From Chrysomallon squamiferum (taxonomy: Eukaryota > Mollusca > Gastropoda > Neomphalida > Peltospiridae): DNA of 42,500 nt. The position numbers were made by a program, and so were the translations under genes. Shown in pieces: positions 22,443 to 33,054 of this stretch (the first letter of the stretch is position 1; every line of letters begins with the position of its first letter). Below the pieces are notes generated by a model, which was not told the origin of the DNA, did no database searches, and worked only from the letters and a program-made list of their open reading frames with translations. The stretch spans positions 20,306,310-20,348,809 of the forward strand of contig CM022673.1 in assembly GCA_012295275.1 (NCBI GenBank), in the 5' to 3' direction.

Positions 22443-25400
22443 TGAACAATAACAATAACTAAGTAACAGTAGTGAGAAAAAAATCCAGTAGTTTTAATAA
22501 TAGTAAATAAATAATTATAGTAAAATAGATAAAGATATAATAATAATGTTATATGGTGACTGTTCCATGAATAAAGTACAGAGTAACTGTACAGATCACT
22601 TTAATCGTTCTCTTTTACTCATCATCAGTAATATAAACTTACTTATTTTATTTTATATTTTTTCAGCAAAGACTGATGGACGAGCACCCAAAATCAAAGG
22701 TATTTCTTGTTTTGTTTCTTTCTTTTTGTATTTACTTCTGAAAGATGTCAATTTATAAGAAGATAATTATCACGTTACTTTTGCATTTAAAATTGTTACA
22801 TCTTAATGATGTCATTAAATTCTGATGAACTAAAATTATGACAAAAACTGCTGTTTTATTTTAAAAACTTCATATCTGATGAGTAGTTAAAAATTATATT
22901 ATTTATATTTAAATAGTAAAATATATTTAAAATATGTTATAATAGATGTCAATTTTTTAATTTTGTGTTACAGAGTCACTATTAAACTCAGTTGACAGCA
23001 GTGCCTATGTTGAAACAAGAGCAGAAAAAAGAGGTGTAGCACTTTTGAAAAAGAATGGTATTGTGATTATAGTAGGAAGTCCAGGTTCAGGAAAGACAAC
23101 TCTAGCTTTGAACATGATTAAACATATAGCCAAAGAAGAAAAAAGAGGATCTTACATCGTGACTCATCACTCTGATTTCAAATTCGTCCCTGTATTGCTA
23201 GAAAAAACATGTATTCTCATTGATGATATATTTGGTAAAACTAATCTTGTATTAAATTTTGTGTCGTGTTGGGAACTGCTTTTTCCGAAGGTGTGGAGTC
23301 TTGTTGAGAATCAGCGTGTGAGATGTATTATTACTTTAAGAAAACAAATATTTGCAGAAGTTATAGACAGGCTGAAGGAATTTGATCTGTTTAATGAAAA
23401 TCATCTCCTTGACCTGCAGAGTGATGAATATTGTCTGGATGGAGATGAAAAGAAAGAAATTCTAAACAAATATCTTGAACAAAAGATTGTTACAATGGAT
23501 CAAGATGATAAAGAGACTGTCATTGCTAGTTCATGTACAGAGTTAGGATTTCCTCAGGTGTGTGTGTATTATGTTAATTCAAATGATGCACAAAAAAGAG
23601 GTGTTAAATTTTTTGAGAAACCTGTAGAATATCTCCGACAAGAGCTGGAAAATTTGATAAAAGATGAAACTTTACAGCTCAATTACCTAGTTCTGCTGCT
23701 GATCATGTTTCAGCAAGGCAGTCTCAGCATCGATTCACTGGACTCATCTGAAAATGACATTGATAGTGACATAATGAAATTAATAAGACTGCTAGAGCGA
23801 GTCTGTCTAAGTGTAAAAAACACTGACGTTAGAGATATAAAGAAAATAGCTGATGGAATGTGTGGTACCTATTTGAAGTGTGGCGACAACAAATACACAT
23901 TTATTCACCAGTCAGTGTTTGACTCTTTGTTTCTGGTGTTTTCATCACAGTTTCCAAAGAAAGCAGCAGAGTTGCTAGAATTGTGTCCTGTCTCCATGTT
24001 GTTAGAATATGTTGTGACGCCTGGAGTGTCTAACAGAAGTCACATTACAATGACTGTTAGATCTGACTGCTTTGATGTTCTTGCTCGCAGATTTACTGAC
24101 CTGATGGCATCAAGCAATGCCAAAGAAATTATTTCACATCCATCACTGAAAGATGAAGAGTTTGTGAAGTATCTCATAGAGGAAAAATACTTTAATGATA
24201 AATTGTCTGAAATACTGGAGCAAACACTACATGAACATGCAGTTACATATTTTAAAATATCATCTGTAAATGTAGACACTGCTGATGAAATATTTAGCAC
24301 TATTTCATGTCTTCTTGACAGTGATTCAGAGTATCATTCTAGTTACATATGGCAGTTGCAAATTGAACACATACGGATAGTTTTATTATCTGTTCCAAGT
24401 TGGTGTACTGTGAATGGAATAAGAACATTGTCAAGATTTTTCGCAGAACAACTGTGTAAAATGAAATTAAAAGATCTGAAGAAAGAACTCTTGCATGTTG
24501 CTTGTTGGTTTGGTGATGAAGATATTGTGAGAATGTTGCTAAAATCAGGCATTATTCCACCTTTTGATATACTGAGTGCAGCTGCTTGTTCAAAAACAGA
24601 CAGTGTTACCATAATCAAAGAACTGTTACGGTGTAAAAAAGCGATGGAATTGAGTGAATATTCACATCTCTTACTTGTTTCTATTTGTTCGTGTAACATG
24701 AAGATTGCATGTTTTTTAGCTGACATCATAAAAAATGAGAAACACACCAGTGAAATCAAGGAAAAAGCCATTAAAGTGTTATTGGTTAGGTTCCTCAGAC
24801 GAGTAGTACTTGAATCAGATTTCAATATAGGTGACATATATTTGGAGATTTCTGAAGTTGTTGATGTAAGCCATGTTTTTAGGAAACTGGTTACCATTGA
24901 TACTATAAACAAAATTGAAGACATTGCTATCATTGCTGCTTGTCAGAGTACTTCAAGTGTTTTAAAAGAAATAGTAAAACTGAAACCTGATTGTTTAAAT
25001 GATGATAACAGAGATAAAGTACTTTTAGCAGCAGCAATATGGGGAGTCGCTGATACAGTGAATTTTCTCATTGAGCAGAGATGTAATGGTACAGATGAGA
25101 ACAACTGGAAGAAAACTCAAGTACTGAAAGTAGCAGTGATGTTTAACAGTGCAGATGTTGTTCAGTGTCTTCTTGATAAAGGAGCAGATCCTAATGTGTA
25201 TGTAGCTGTTAATGAGAAATTGATGAAGTTGTATAAAGAGGAAACTATATTAAAACTGCTGTCTGATCCAAATAATATTAGCCAGAAAGAAGATCTGGTG
25301 TTTTTGGAGATATTCAAATCTGAATTGAAAGAGTTGTTTGAAGATAAAACTGAATTGGATCTGTTTCTTGAAGATAAACTGTTGATTTTAGAATCACCTC

Positions 25401-27232
25401 TTCACATTTCAGTTCTGCGTGGTGACTTAGATATGATAAAATCACTGATAGAGAGAAATGCTAATGTTAATGCAGTAAACAGTGAGGGAGAAACTCCACT
25501 TCATCAAGCTGTAAATACAGTGACACACGGAAAGGAAGTAGCTTTGTTGTTACTGGAAAATGATGCTGATATCAATTTAATGGATGACGACAAAAATTCA
25601 GCATTGCACATAGCATCCCTAATTGACATAGATGTGGTGAAAGAAGTAATAGAAATGGGTGTTGAAATAAATGCAATTAACACTAAAGGGAAAACTCCTC
25701 TTCATTTGTCCTTATATCATAACAGAACAGAAATAGCTTTATATTTACTGAACCATGAGGCTGATCCTAATTTAACAGACAGTAATAACAATTCTGCTTT
25801 ACACTTTGCAGCTGAACACGGAAATGTAGAAATTGTGACAGCTCTGATTGAAAAAGGTATTGATGTAAATATAAAAAATGATAAAGGTGAAACTCCTCTT
25901 ATTACAGCTTTGAACTCTGATAAGAATAAAGTAGTTTTGATTTTACTGAACCATCCTAATTTAACAGACAATGATAAGAATTCTGTTTTACACTTAGCAG
26001 CTGAACATGGAAATGTAGAAATTGTGACAGCTCTGATTGAAAAAGGTTTTGATGTAAATATAAAAAATGATAAAGGTGAAACTCCTCTTATTACAGCTTT
26101 GAACTCTGATAAGAATAAAGTAGTTTTGTTTTTACTGAACCATGGGGCTGATCCTAATTTAACAGACAATAATAACAATTCTGTTTTACACTTTGCAGCT
26201 GAACATGGAAATGTAGAAATTATGACAGCTCTGATTGAAAAAGTTATTGATGTAAATATAAAAAATGATAAAGGTGAAACTCCTCTTATTACAGCTTTGA
26301 ACGCTGATAAGAACAAAGTAGTTTTGTTTTTACTGGATCATGGAGCTGATCGTAATCAAACAGACACTGATAATAATTCTGTTTTACATCAAGCAGCTAA
26401 ACAAGAAAATCTAGAACTAGTGACAGTACTGATTGAAAAAGGTTTTGATGTAAATATTATAAATGGTCAAGGTGAAACTCCTCTTCTTGGATTTCTGAAT
26501 TATTACAATGATCTTTTTTACAAGCATCCAGCTGTGTACTATGAAAATAAAATATGTTCTTATTTACTGGAACATGGAGCTGATCCCAGCTTAACTGACA
26601 GTTATAACAATTCTGCTTTACACCTAGCAGCTAATCATGGAAATATGGAAATTGTGACAACTCTGATTGAAAAAGGTGTTGATATAAATAGTAAAAACTG
26701 TAAAGGTGAAACTCCTCTTTTAATAGCTGCTAACTGTAAACATAAAGTAATTTTGCATTTACGGGAAGAAGCAGATTATCTCAAATTAGCAGACGCTAAG
26801 GATATGTTTTTACACCTAGCAGCTAGAATTGGAAATATGAAAACTGAGGGAACATTGGATGAAATAATATCGGAACAAAATATTAAAAACACAAGACATG
26901 AAAAGCCTATTTATTTGGCTATGACTTACATCAAATATTTTCTCAAACATGCAGTTGTGTACTGTCATAATAACAAAATAGTTTTTTATTTACTAGAAAA
27001 AGGAGCTGATCCTAATTTAACAGACAATGATAACAATTCTGTTTTACACACAGCAGCTGAATGTGGAGATACAGAAATAGTAAAAGCACTGATTGAAAAA
27101 GGTGTTGATGTAAATGTTGTTAACTCCAGTGGTGAAACTCCTCTTGACAAAGCTAAGAGTTGCAGATTTCTTTATAGCAAAATGGAAATTGTATCGTATT
27201 TATTGGAGCATGGTGCTAAAGATAGTGAATAA
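19401..27232 (+). CDS. nSTAND3 NTPase with ankyrin repeats (NLR-like), five-exon model
   Basis: Model: join 19401-19512, 21218-21274, 21889-21924, 22667-22699, 22974-27232; 4497 nt, about 1498 residues. Every junction has GT/AG and every intron is phase 1, so the frame stays open throughout. The ATG at 19401 has A at -3 and G at +4. Residues 1-80 are a basic linker from small exons. YVETRAEKRG leads into the NTPase: Walker A GSPGSGKT at 114-121, Walker B CILIDDIFG near 159-167, and a sensor-like ITLR near 199-202. This is the novel STAND type 3 (nSTAND3) pattern. A helical middle contains YTFIHQSVFD (387-396), and an early ankyrin-like unit lies at 584-605. Eighteen ankyrin repeats fill about 887-1494. 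STAND ATPases switch between ADP and ATP states to assemble signalling platforms, and ankyrin repeats bind partners. No Death, CARD, TIR or other effector domain, signal peptide or membrane segment is visible. The protein is probably cytosolic; its role in immunity is inference from the family. Confidence 0.82.
19960..20100 (+). repeat. Intronic repeat, copy in intron 1
   Basis: It shares acaatttaatt, a following ttgaaa.tgaaa segment, and catta.t.cttttct....ctg/ctaatctgaacaac landmarks with 21598-21760 in intron 2, in the same orientation. It is diverged and non-coding. Confidence 0.6.
20985..21008. repeat. Poly-T tract in intron 1
   Basis: An uninterrupted T run of about 20 bases. It could be the reversed poly-A tail of a retroposed sequence, but no recognisable body adjoins it. 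Confidence 0.6.
21218..21274 (+). CDS. Coding exon 2 of the STAND-ankyrin gene (57 bp)
   Basis: The acceptor is TATTTGCCGCAG and the donor is CAA|GTAAAG. The exon is phase 1 on both sides and reads QTVVEHNVNIRTDKKNLS. If splicing did not occur at this donor, the frame would run on to a stop at 21328-21330. Being a multiple of three with symmetric phase, it can be skipped without a frameshift. Confidence 0.6.
21598..21760 (+). repeat. Intronic repeat, copy in intron 2
   Basis: Direct, diverged partner of 19960-20100. The minus-strand frame across it is not conserved in the partner copy. Confidence 0.6.
21889..21924 (+). CDS. Coding exon 3 of the STAND-ankyrin gene (36 bp)
   Basis: The acceptor is TTCAAACTGTGCAG and the donor is AGTT|GTAAGT, close to the ideal consensus. 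It reads DALHMDPTNNS with split codons at both ends (phase 1). It overlaps a longer frame at 21892-22089 that uses a different phase and is not compatible with this model. Confidence 0.55.
22205..22441. repeat. Microsatellites in intron 3
   Basis: (CA)-rich sequence at about 22230-22285 and (TAA)n at about 22403-22441. Confidence 0.8.
22667..22699 (+). CDS. Coding exon 4 of the STAND-ankyrin gene (33 bp)
   Basis: The acceptor is TATTTTTTCAG after a T-rich tract and the donor is AAAG|GTATTT. It reads KTDGRAPKIK, phase 1 on both sides; the last G plus AG of exon 5 makes Glu. Confidence 0.68.
22974..27232 (+). CDS. Coding exon 5: NTPase and all ankyrin repeats
   Basis: A single 4259-bp exon follows TTTTGTGTTACAG. 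Its first full codon is TCA at 22976, and it runs SLLNSVDSSAYVETRAEKRG into the P-loop; the stop is TAA at 27230-27232. The open frame extends above the first in-frame TTG at 23045, and the family-typical VETRA segment shows that translation does not begin there. An undivided exon carrying the whole NTPase and repeat array suggests an origin by retroposition or repeated gene duplication. Codon use is AT-rich like the surroundings. Confidence 0.93.
25394..27226 (+). repeat. 18-unit ankyrin array with a recent 198-bp duplication
   Basis: Repeats alternate between two types: one begins S-A/V-LH.AA and the other begins TPL. The paired unit is therefore about 66 residues (198 bp). Units 25793-25981, 25982-26179 and 26180-26377 are almost identical in DNA. 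The first lacks 9 bp encoding Gly-Ala-Asp before PNLTD. Units 12 and 16 carry insertions of about a dozen residues (YKHPAVYYENK and LKHAVVYCHNN types), and repeats 14-15 are degenerate. Confidence 0.9.
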
Positions 27233-27650
27233 TGTTTGATATGAAACTGAACTTTTCAATTTAGTACATTATATACACAGAGAGTATACACAGACTGTCA
27301 CTTTAAATGGAAGGTTAGCTAGTGAGAACATTTTAAAGTTGTGCAGAAATAACATTTTTGTATAAAACTGATGTTCATAATAAAATAATTGTTGTGAAGA
27401 AATCTAAATTTTGTTTGTAATGTCTATGATACAAAGTTGAGGTTAATGTTCTACTTCATGCTGAAATACATTGATTTCTGATGTAGTTTCAGTTTGAACT
27501 GCTTCATTTGTGCTTATTTTTGATATTATGTTGTGTCAGTGTATTTAGTTGTATTAAATACTATGTACAGTTATATTTTTTAATTCAAAAGTATAATTAT
27601 TGATACTTGAGCCAGACCACATATTCAAAATAAAATTTGTGAACTAATTC
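27233..27650 (+). terminator. 3' untranslated region with candidate poly(A) signals
   Basis: AATAAA hexamers occur at 27379-27384 and 27629-27634, about 150 and 400 bp after the stop. Which one is used cannot be told from sequence alone. Confidence 0.45.
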
Positions 27651-29144
27651 ATTGTGATGAAGAATTAAATCCAGTGTAAGTTTGTGTAACTATATTGCTG
27701 TTTAGTCTAGTTACTGTAAATTGTTTCTGTTCAGATATTCCATTACTGTACTCTGCTCTTTCTGTTAAAATATTGTACACTCATATCTTGTGTAGTTTTT
27801 GTTTATATACAAATACTGTATTACTATATTTTATAGCTGCTGTAGCTATTCAAACTATTTTATTCTCTACCGTATTTGTACACAACAAAAAATATTGTAA
27901 TACCTGTACCTTTATGAAAATTTCACTTCATTTTTAATTTTCATTGAAAACGTTTGGAGTATTTATTGCATAATTCCATTTAAAAAGATGTTAAGATATA
28001 TTTGGTTTCCCAATAATAATAAAACAACAGTAATGCTATGTTACTTTTGATCAGGTTATTCAGTAAGTGAGAAGTCAGGCACTTTTTAAATCAGATTTGT
28101 TATATTATTCATTATTAGTGGTGTTGCTATTAGACTATTCATGTGTGAACATATTGCTTAAATAGGATATTATAATTAAAGTTGTGTTTTAAAGTTGAAA
28201 TTTTTAATGTATATTTTTTGTTTGACAAAATTATTCTGGATTACTAAATACTTACATACATTAATGTTATGTAAAAGTGGTTTTATTTACTATGTTTATA
28301 CTAAGTAAACTTGTATTTTCACTTGGAGTTTATATATATTTTTGTTTCATAAAATGTTTATTTTGTTCATGTTTTTAATAAATCAATTTGTATTTTAAAG
28401 TAAAATGTAATTTGTAATATATATATATATATATTAAAAATAATTATATATATAATTTCTTTCTTAATAAATTGTTCTGTGGTACTATATGTTTTACTAC
28501 GTCTATATACATATTACAGTTTATTCTTCATTGTTAATGTCATACAAAAGAAAATATCTGAATGTTACTGTTATTAAGTAGAAGATACATTTATATATTT
28601 TTTCATTTGATTAAATTACCATTAGAAAAGAGAAAGTAATAAAATTTATAAAGCAAATGTAAAACTTCATTGATCTGATATTTTTTACATTTAACTTTAA
28701 TAATTACAAAATAGTGAATAATTAATAAAGTAAACGTAAGTAGGAATATTTTTAGTTAATCATGTTTACATTTATTTAATAATTGTAAAATAGTGAATAA
28801 TTAATAAAATAAATGTAATTTTAAATTAGAAATATTTTTAATTAATAATATTTACATTTGTCTGTTGAACTATGATTTTGAAGTTAAACTGATTAAATTT
28901 CTGATAAAATTTTAATACTATCTTTATTTTATTTGTAAATAACTTGTATCAAACTACGTTTCTTTCTTTCTTTTTTGTGAGTAGTTATTATTTTTATTAA
29001 AAAAATATTTTGAGGAATGTATTGGTCTTACATTGAATGATTGTCTTATATAAATATCTTGTATTTTTTTGCCTGTCTTGATGATTGTTTCCACTCAGAA
29101 ATTATTTTCTGTTTTAATGATTTATTTTATTGTGTTTGTTGCCA

Positions 29145-29185
<41 letters not shown>

Positions 29186-29490
29186 ATTGATGAATGAAAA
29201 AAGCTTTATAATGATCTCCTTTTAACTTACTCGTTTATTTTTGAATTATGCAAAACAGAAAGTATTGTGTAATGTGCTAACCTTTGCTGGTTATGTCACT
29301 ATTACATAAACAATGTATGAAATGTGTCAGTTTATGTATAGTTTTAATACACTGATGTAAATATATTTTTTTTAATACAGTGTTTGTAATACTTGGCTAT
29401 TATATACAATTAATATTTTTCATACATTTATTTTATTTTCATACACTGAATAAGAAGACAAAGAATGTTTTAAAAATATGTTCATATTTA

Positions 29491-29544
<54 letters not shown>

Positions 29545-30290
29545 TGGGAATATATTTATTTATCTAATTTTACGCCAATCTATTTAATCATTACATATAC
29601 TGAATGAATTTAAATAGCAAATACTTGTATTTATTTTTAATTACACTGATTATCTGTTTTTCATATTTTATTTGCATGATAGAATGTTTTTACTATTTTC
29701 ATTTTGTGTATCAACTAACTTTACATCAATCTTCAACTTACTGTTTTACTATTAACCATTTCTGTAATTATATGAGTACCCATATAAGTAAACCTTGAGT
29801 GTAAAGGTCCATAAAATTGCTAATGTTTTCAAAAAGTGATTAATAAAACTAATTTTATTATTTTGTAGGCTAAAAGAGAAATATAATACCTTATTAGTGT
29901 GTGTGTGTGTGTTTGAGACAATATACCATTGTTAAATGAGTAAGTACTAAATCTGAATTTTGTTGAAATGAATTAATTTAGAGTTTACTGTTTCACTAAT
30001 TTCTTTTACATTTTTGTAGTTTTTATTATTTATTATATATATATATATATGTATGTATGTATGTATATATATATATTATGGTAACGGTAATTATTATTAT
30101 TATTAAATACGGAGTATATTGTAACGCCATTAACAATTAATATAATAAATATGCTTTATAAATTGTAATCACTTTTTTATTATTATTAAATGCTATATTT
30201 CCTGTATTCAAGAAAAACACAGTGCAATGGAATAATGCATTGTACAAGTTCTTGTGACATCCTCTGGCATCCAATAGTGACATTGTGTTT
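27650..30290. other. AT-rich intergenic stretch, microsatellites only
   Basis: No supported gene. Contents include (TA)n near 28420-28435, an 80-bp direct repeat (about 28687-28770 and 28768-28860, sharing aatagtgaataattaataaa), and (TTA)n at about 29149-29182 and 29493-29541. There are also (GT)n near 29897 and (TA)/(TATG)n at about 30030-30075. The small open frames here have biased, hydrophobic, T-rich translations and no family resemblance. Confidence 0.6.
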
Positions 30291-30292
30291 GT

Positions 30293-30603
30293 GGCAGAGA
30301 CAACAGTCTCCTCTTAAATATGTAACAATCATATAAGCTAAGTGCGACGGACACGCCCGCTGACCTGTCAGAAAGCGTGCCCTTCGTAGACGTGCTTCAC
30401 AACAGCTTGCTCTGATTAGCACGTTAATGTTTTTCAAGTTCAAGTTCAAGTATAAGCTAAGTGTGACAGAGAGTAACAGTCTCTTGTTTAATATGTAGTA
30501 GATGATAGATTTCTTTAAGAATTATATAAGCTATGTGTGACGGAGACTAACATGTTTAATAATAATAGATGTTAGATTTCCTTAAGAATTACATAAGCTA
30601 TGT
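30293..30603 (+). repeat. Degenerate tandem repeat around ATAAGCTA
   Basis: The unit contains caacagtctc, a ttaatatgta segment, tagatttc.ttaagaatta, and ataagctaagtgtgacgga. ATAAGCTA starts at 30333, 30452, 30525 and 30593; the first interval is enlarged by a GC-richer insert. Confidence 0.7.
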
Positions 30604-30894
30604 TGAGGTGTTGTTTTGGCTGACCCTTTGGTGTCTGTGTGTCTGCTAAAGTTCCAACCAGTCTTGACTCCACTCTGGGACAGCAGTGTTAAAAGACTCC
30701 CTCTGTGGTTTTTCGTTGGTAATAAAAACAGAGATCGCATTTTGGTTGAGGCTATTAGTTTTACACCGTACAGGACAGACATGTGGTTAACTGTAGCTGG
30801 ACAGTTGTATAGATCCAACTGACTTAGATAACTATAAGTTTTTACGGCTCTGTTTAAGTAACTGAAAGGTAGTTATCTAACAAATACTGTTTAA

Positions 30895-30940
<46 letters not shown>

Positions 30941-31740
30941 CATAACCATTAGTTGGAGATTATCTGGTAATCTGATATGAGACCGATCAAAGTAAACTGT
31001 AGTTGTTATCTCTAAAACAACGGCTGAGAATAGCTGGGAATTTGACCATTAGTAATTGTAAACATAGATACCTTAACTGACTATCATGTCAACGTTCTGT
31101 TAAGTAGTATTTTGATATACTTGCATATTCAAATACATCCTGAGGTGTGCTATTTTACCTTGAGGGATAAACATATTTAATACCCCTCATATGTTTACTT
31201 ATGTTGTGAGTGTAATTTTGTGTCGTGAAACTGTTTGTAATCGTAAGCTTACGCGGTAAATACCTATTATTAGACCGTATAACATATATATTCTTTCAAT
31301 CTAAACTGGTGGCGTTGTGTTTCTAGTGATTTAATGTTGACTAAATATAAATACATACATGACCTTGTACCCTGAATTGTTAGAGCCGATCCAAATCGGT
31401 TAGCAGACTACCTGATTCAGGGAGGTTTGTATGTATATGTAGTGTTGGTCTGGCGGAAGAGTTTTAAGCCCGTTGCGGGGTTCTGATTTGGTTACGGGAC
31501 GATTGTGTTAATTACGAGTAAGAGTGTTACGTAGCAGTGAGTCTGGTAACTCTACTATTGGACTGTTCGAAACAAGTAAATTGTGGAGTGTTTTAACTGA
31601 AAAAAAACAGACATTAGTTTCTTCATACAGGAGAATAAGTAAATTATTTATGCATATTCTTACATGTTCCTGCATCTCCGTATCACTTAGACATCTTTCT
31701 GTTCTTTGGTATATTTCAGTGTATAATGTGTAGTGTTGGG
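30604..31740. other. Compositionally distinct unidentified stretch
   Basis: More GC and CpG than the neighbours, interrupted by a (TA)n tract at 30899-30939. One could imagine a solo LTR here: it has an AATAAA at about 30720, and TGGTGGCG near 31307 resembles retroelement primer-binding sites. No paired LTR or coding region was found, so the identity is open. Confidence 0.3.
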
Positions 31741-32716
31741 GTAGAGTATCATAAATGTAATGTAAAATAACCCAATTTTGGCTGTGTTGAAGGTAAAGCT
31801 TTGGAGAATTTCTGTGAGTTTCCTGTTACTTGTAGCCAGGTATTTCAGACTGATGTCAGTGACAGTACAACACCTCAGCATTTTTTTAATCACCTACTTT
31901 TTGTGTTTTTTGTCTATGAACTGCAGAATTAAAGTAAAAGAAAAAATGTCAATAGACTGTACATTTTTTATTTTTAATGTTTTGTTGTTTTTAAACTGTA
32001 ATTTTTGGAAAAAATTTATTTTTCTCTATGTATAAACAATAGAAAAGGTAATAAAACAATATTCAAAATACGTGAATAATTATGATGAAAATCAACGTAG
32101 AAATTATTGTCTACATCTCAAAGCAGTTTGTATTAATTGTTGTAATATTTATCTGTCGTTACAATAAATGCTACTTTTGACATAAAAGCCATAATGTACA
32201 TTAATAATGATAATTTTAAAACACATTCTAATAAAGATGGCTTTTACATGAGGAAGTACTAATTAATAATAATAATGAAAATTTACAGATGCATTTTAAT
32301 AAAACATTTGAATTTTGACAAGACCATTGATGCTTATATTGAAATTATAAAAATATGTATATAGTAATACGTATATAATTAAGAGTTAAAAAAGGGTAAA
32401 TACTTTTAAAATAATAATAATTATACTAATATTTTAAAATACACTTTCTGTAATTAAATTAAAACATATATTAAAACTAGATAATGGTATAAAAGCCAGT
32501 TATAAGTTACATGTAGCCACATTAAACTCTATATATAAGTGAAATGTAATAAATGTTAGTGTTAACACATACCTGTGTTATTTGTTAACAGATGTAGTTG
32601 CTTGTTAACAGAATATACGGAAATTCTTACAACACAGTATCACATAATGGAATGTTCCATTTTAATGGAACAGAATAGAATATATTTAACTTCCTTAGAA
32701 GAATAAATATTGTAAT

Positions 32717-32755
<39 letters not shown>

Positions 32756-33054
32756 CAAAAACAATAATAATAAAAATAATAATTAATGCTAAATGGCTGT
32801 AACTGTAAGTTCATATACATCACATTAATCACAATTTTTTAATTTATTTTTTTAATTTAACTCTTTTTTGTTTTTAAATGAAGAAAAAATAAAAATAAAT
32901 AAATACAATTCAAAAAAAGAAAATGTAAGCTTGTGATAGATCTAACATTGTTTCTTCATTATCACCATAATCAACGAAAACAACGATTATAACAAGAGCT
33001 GTAACTCGTTGATGGGTGTCTCCGCTAGTGAATAATTCCTGATTACGTTTGTTC
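31740..33054. other. AT-rich intergenic stretch, no gene recognised
   Basis: It contains (TAA)n at about 32717-32754. A short inverted repeat, TTCCATT.TT.AATGGAA, lies at about 32656-32671. Nothing else is supported. Confidence 0.5.

Noticed and set aside
24343-24933. 196-residue open frame on the minus strand
   Set aside because: Antisense shadow of the STAND gene's main exon; no family resemblance.
25717-26316. 199-residue open frame on the minus strand
   Set aside because: It is the antisense shadow of the ankyrin array; its internal repetition mirrors the 198-bp units.
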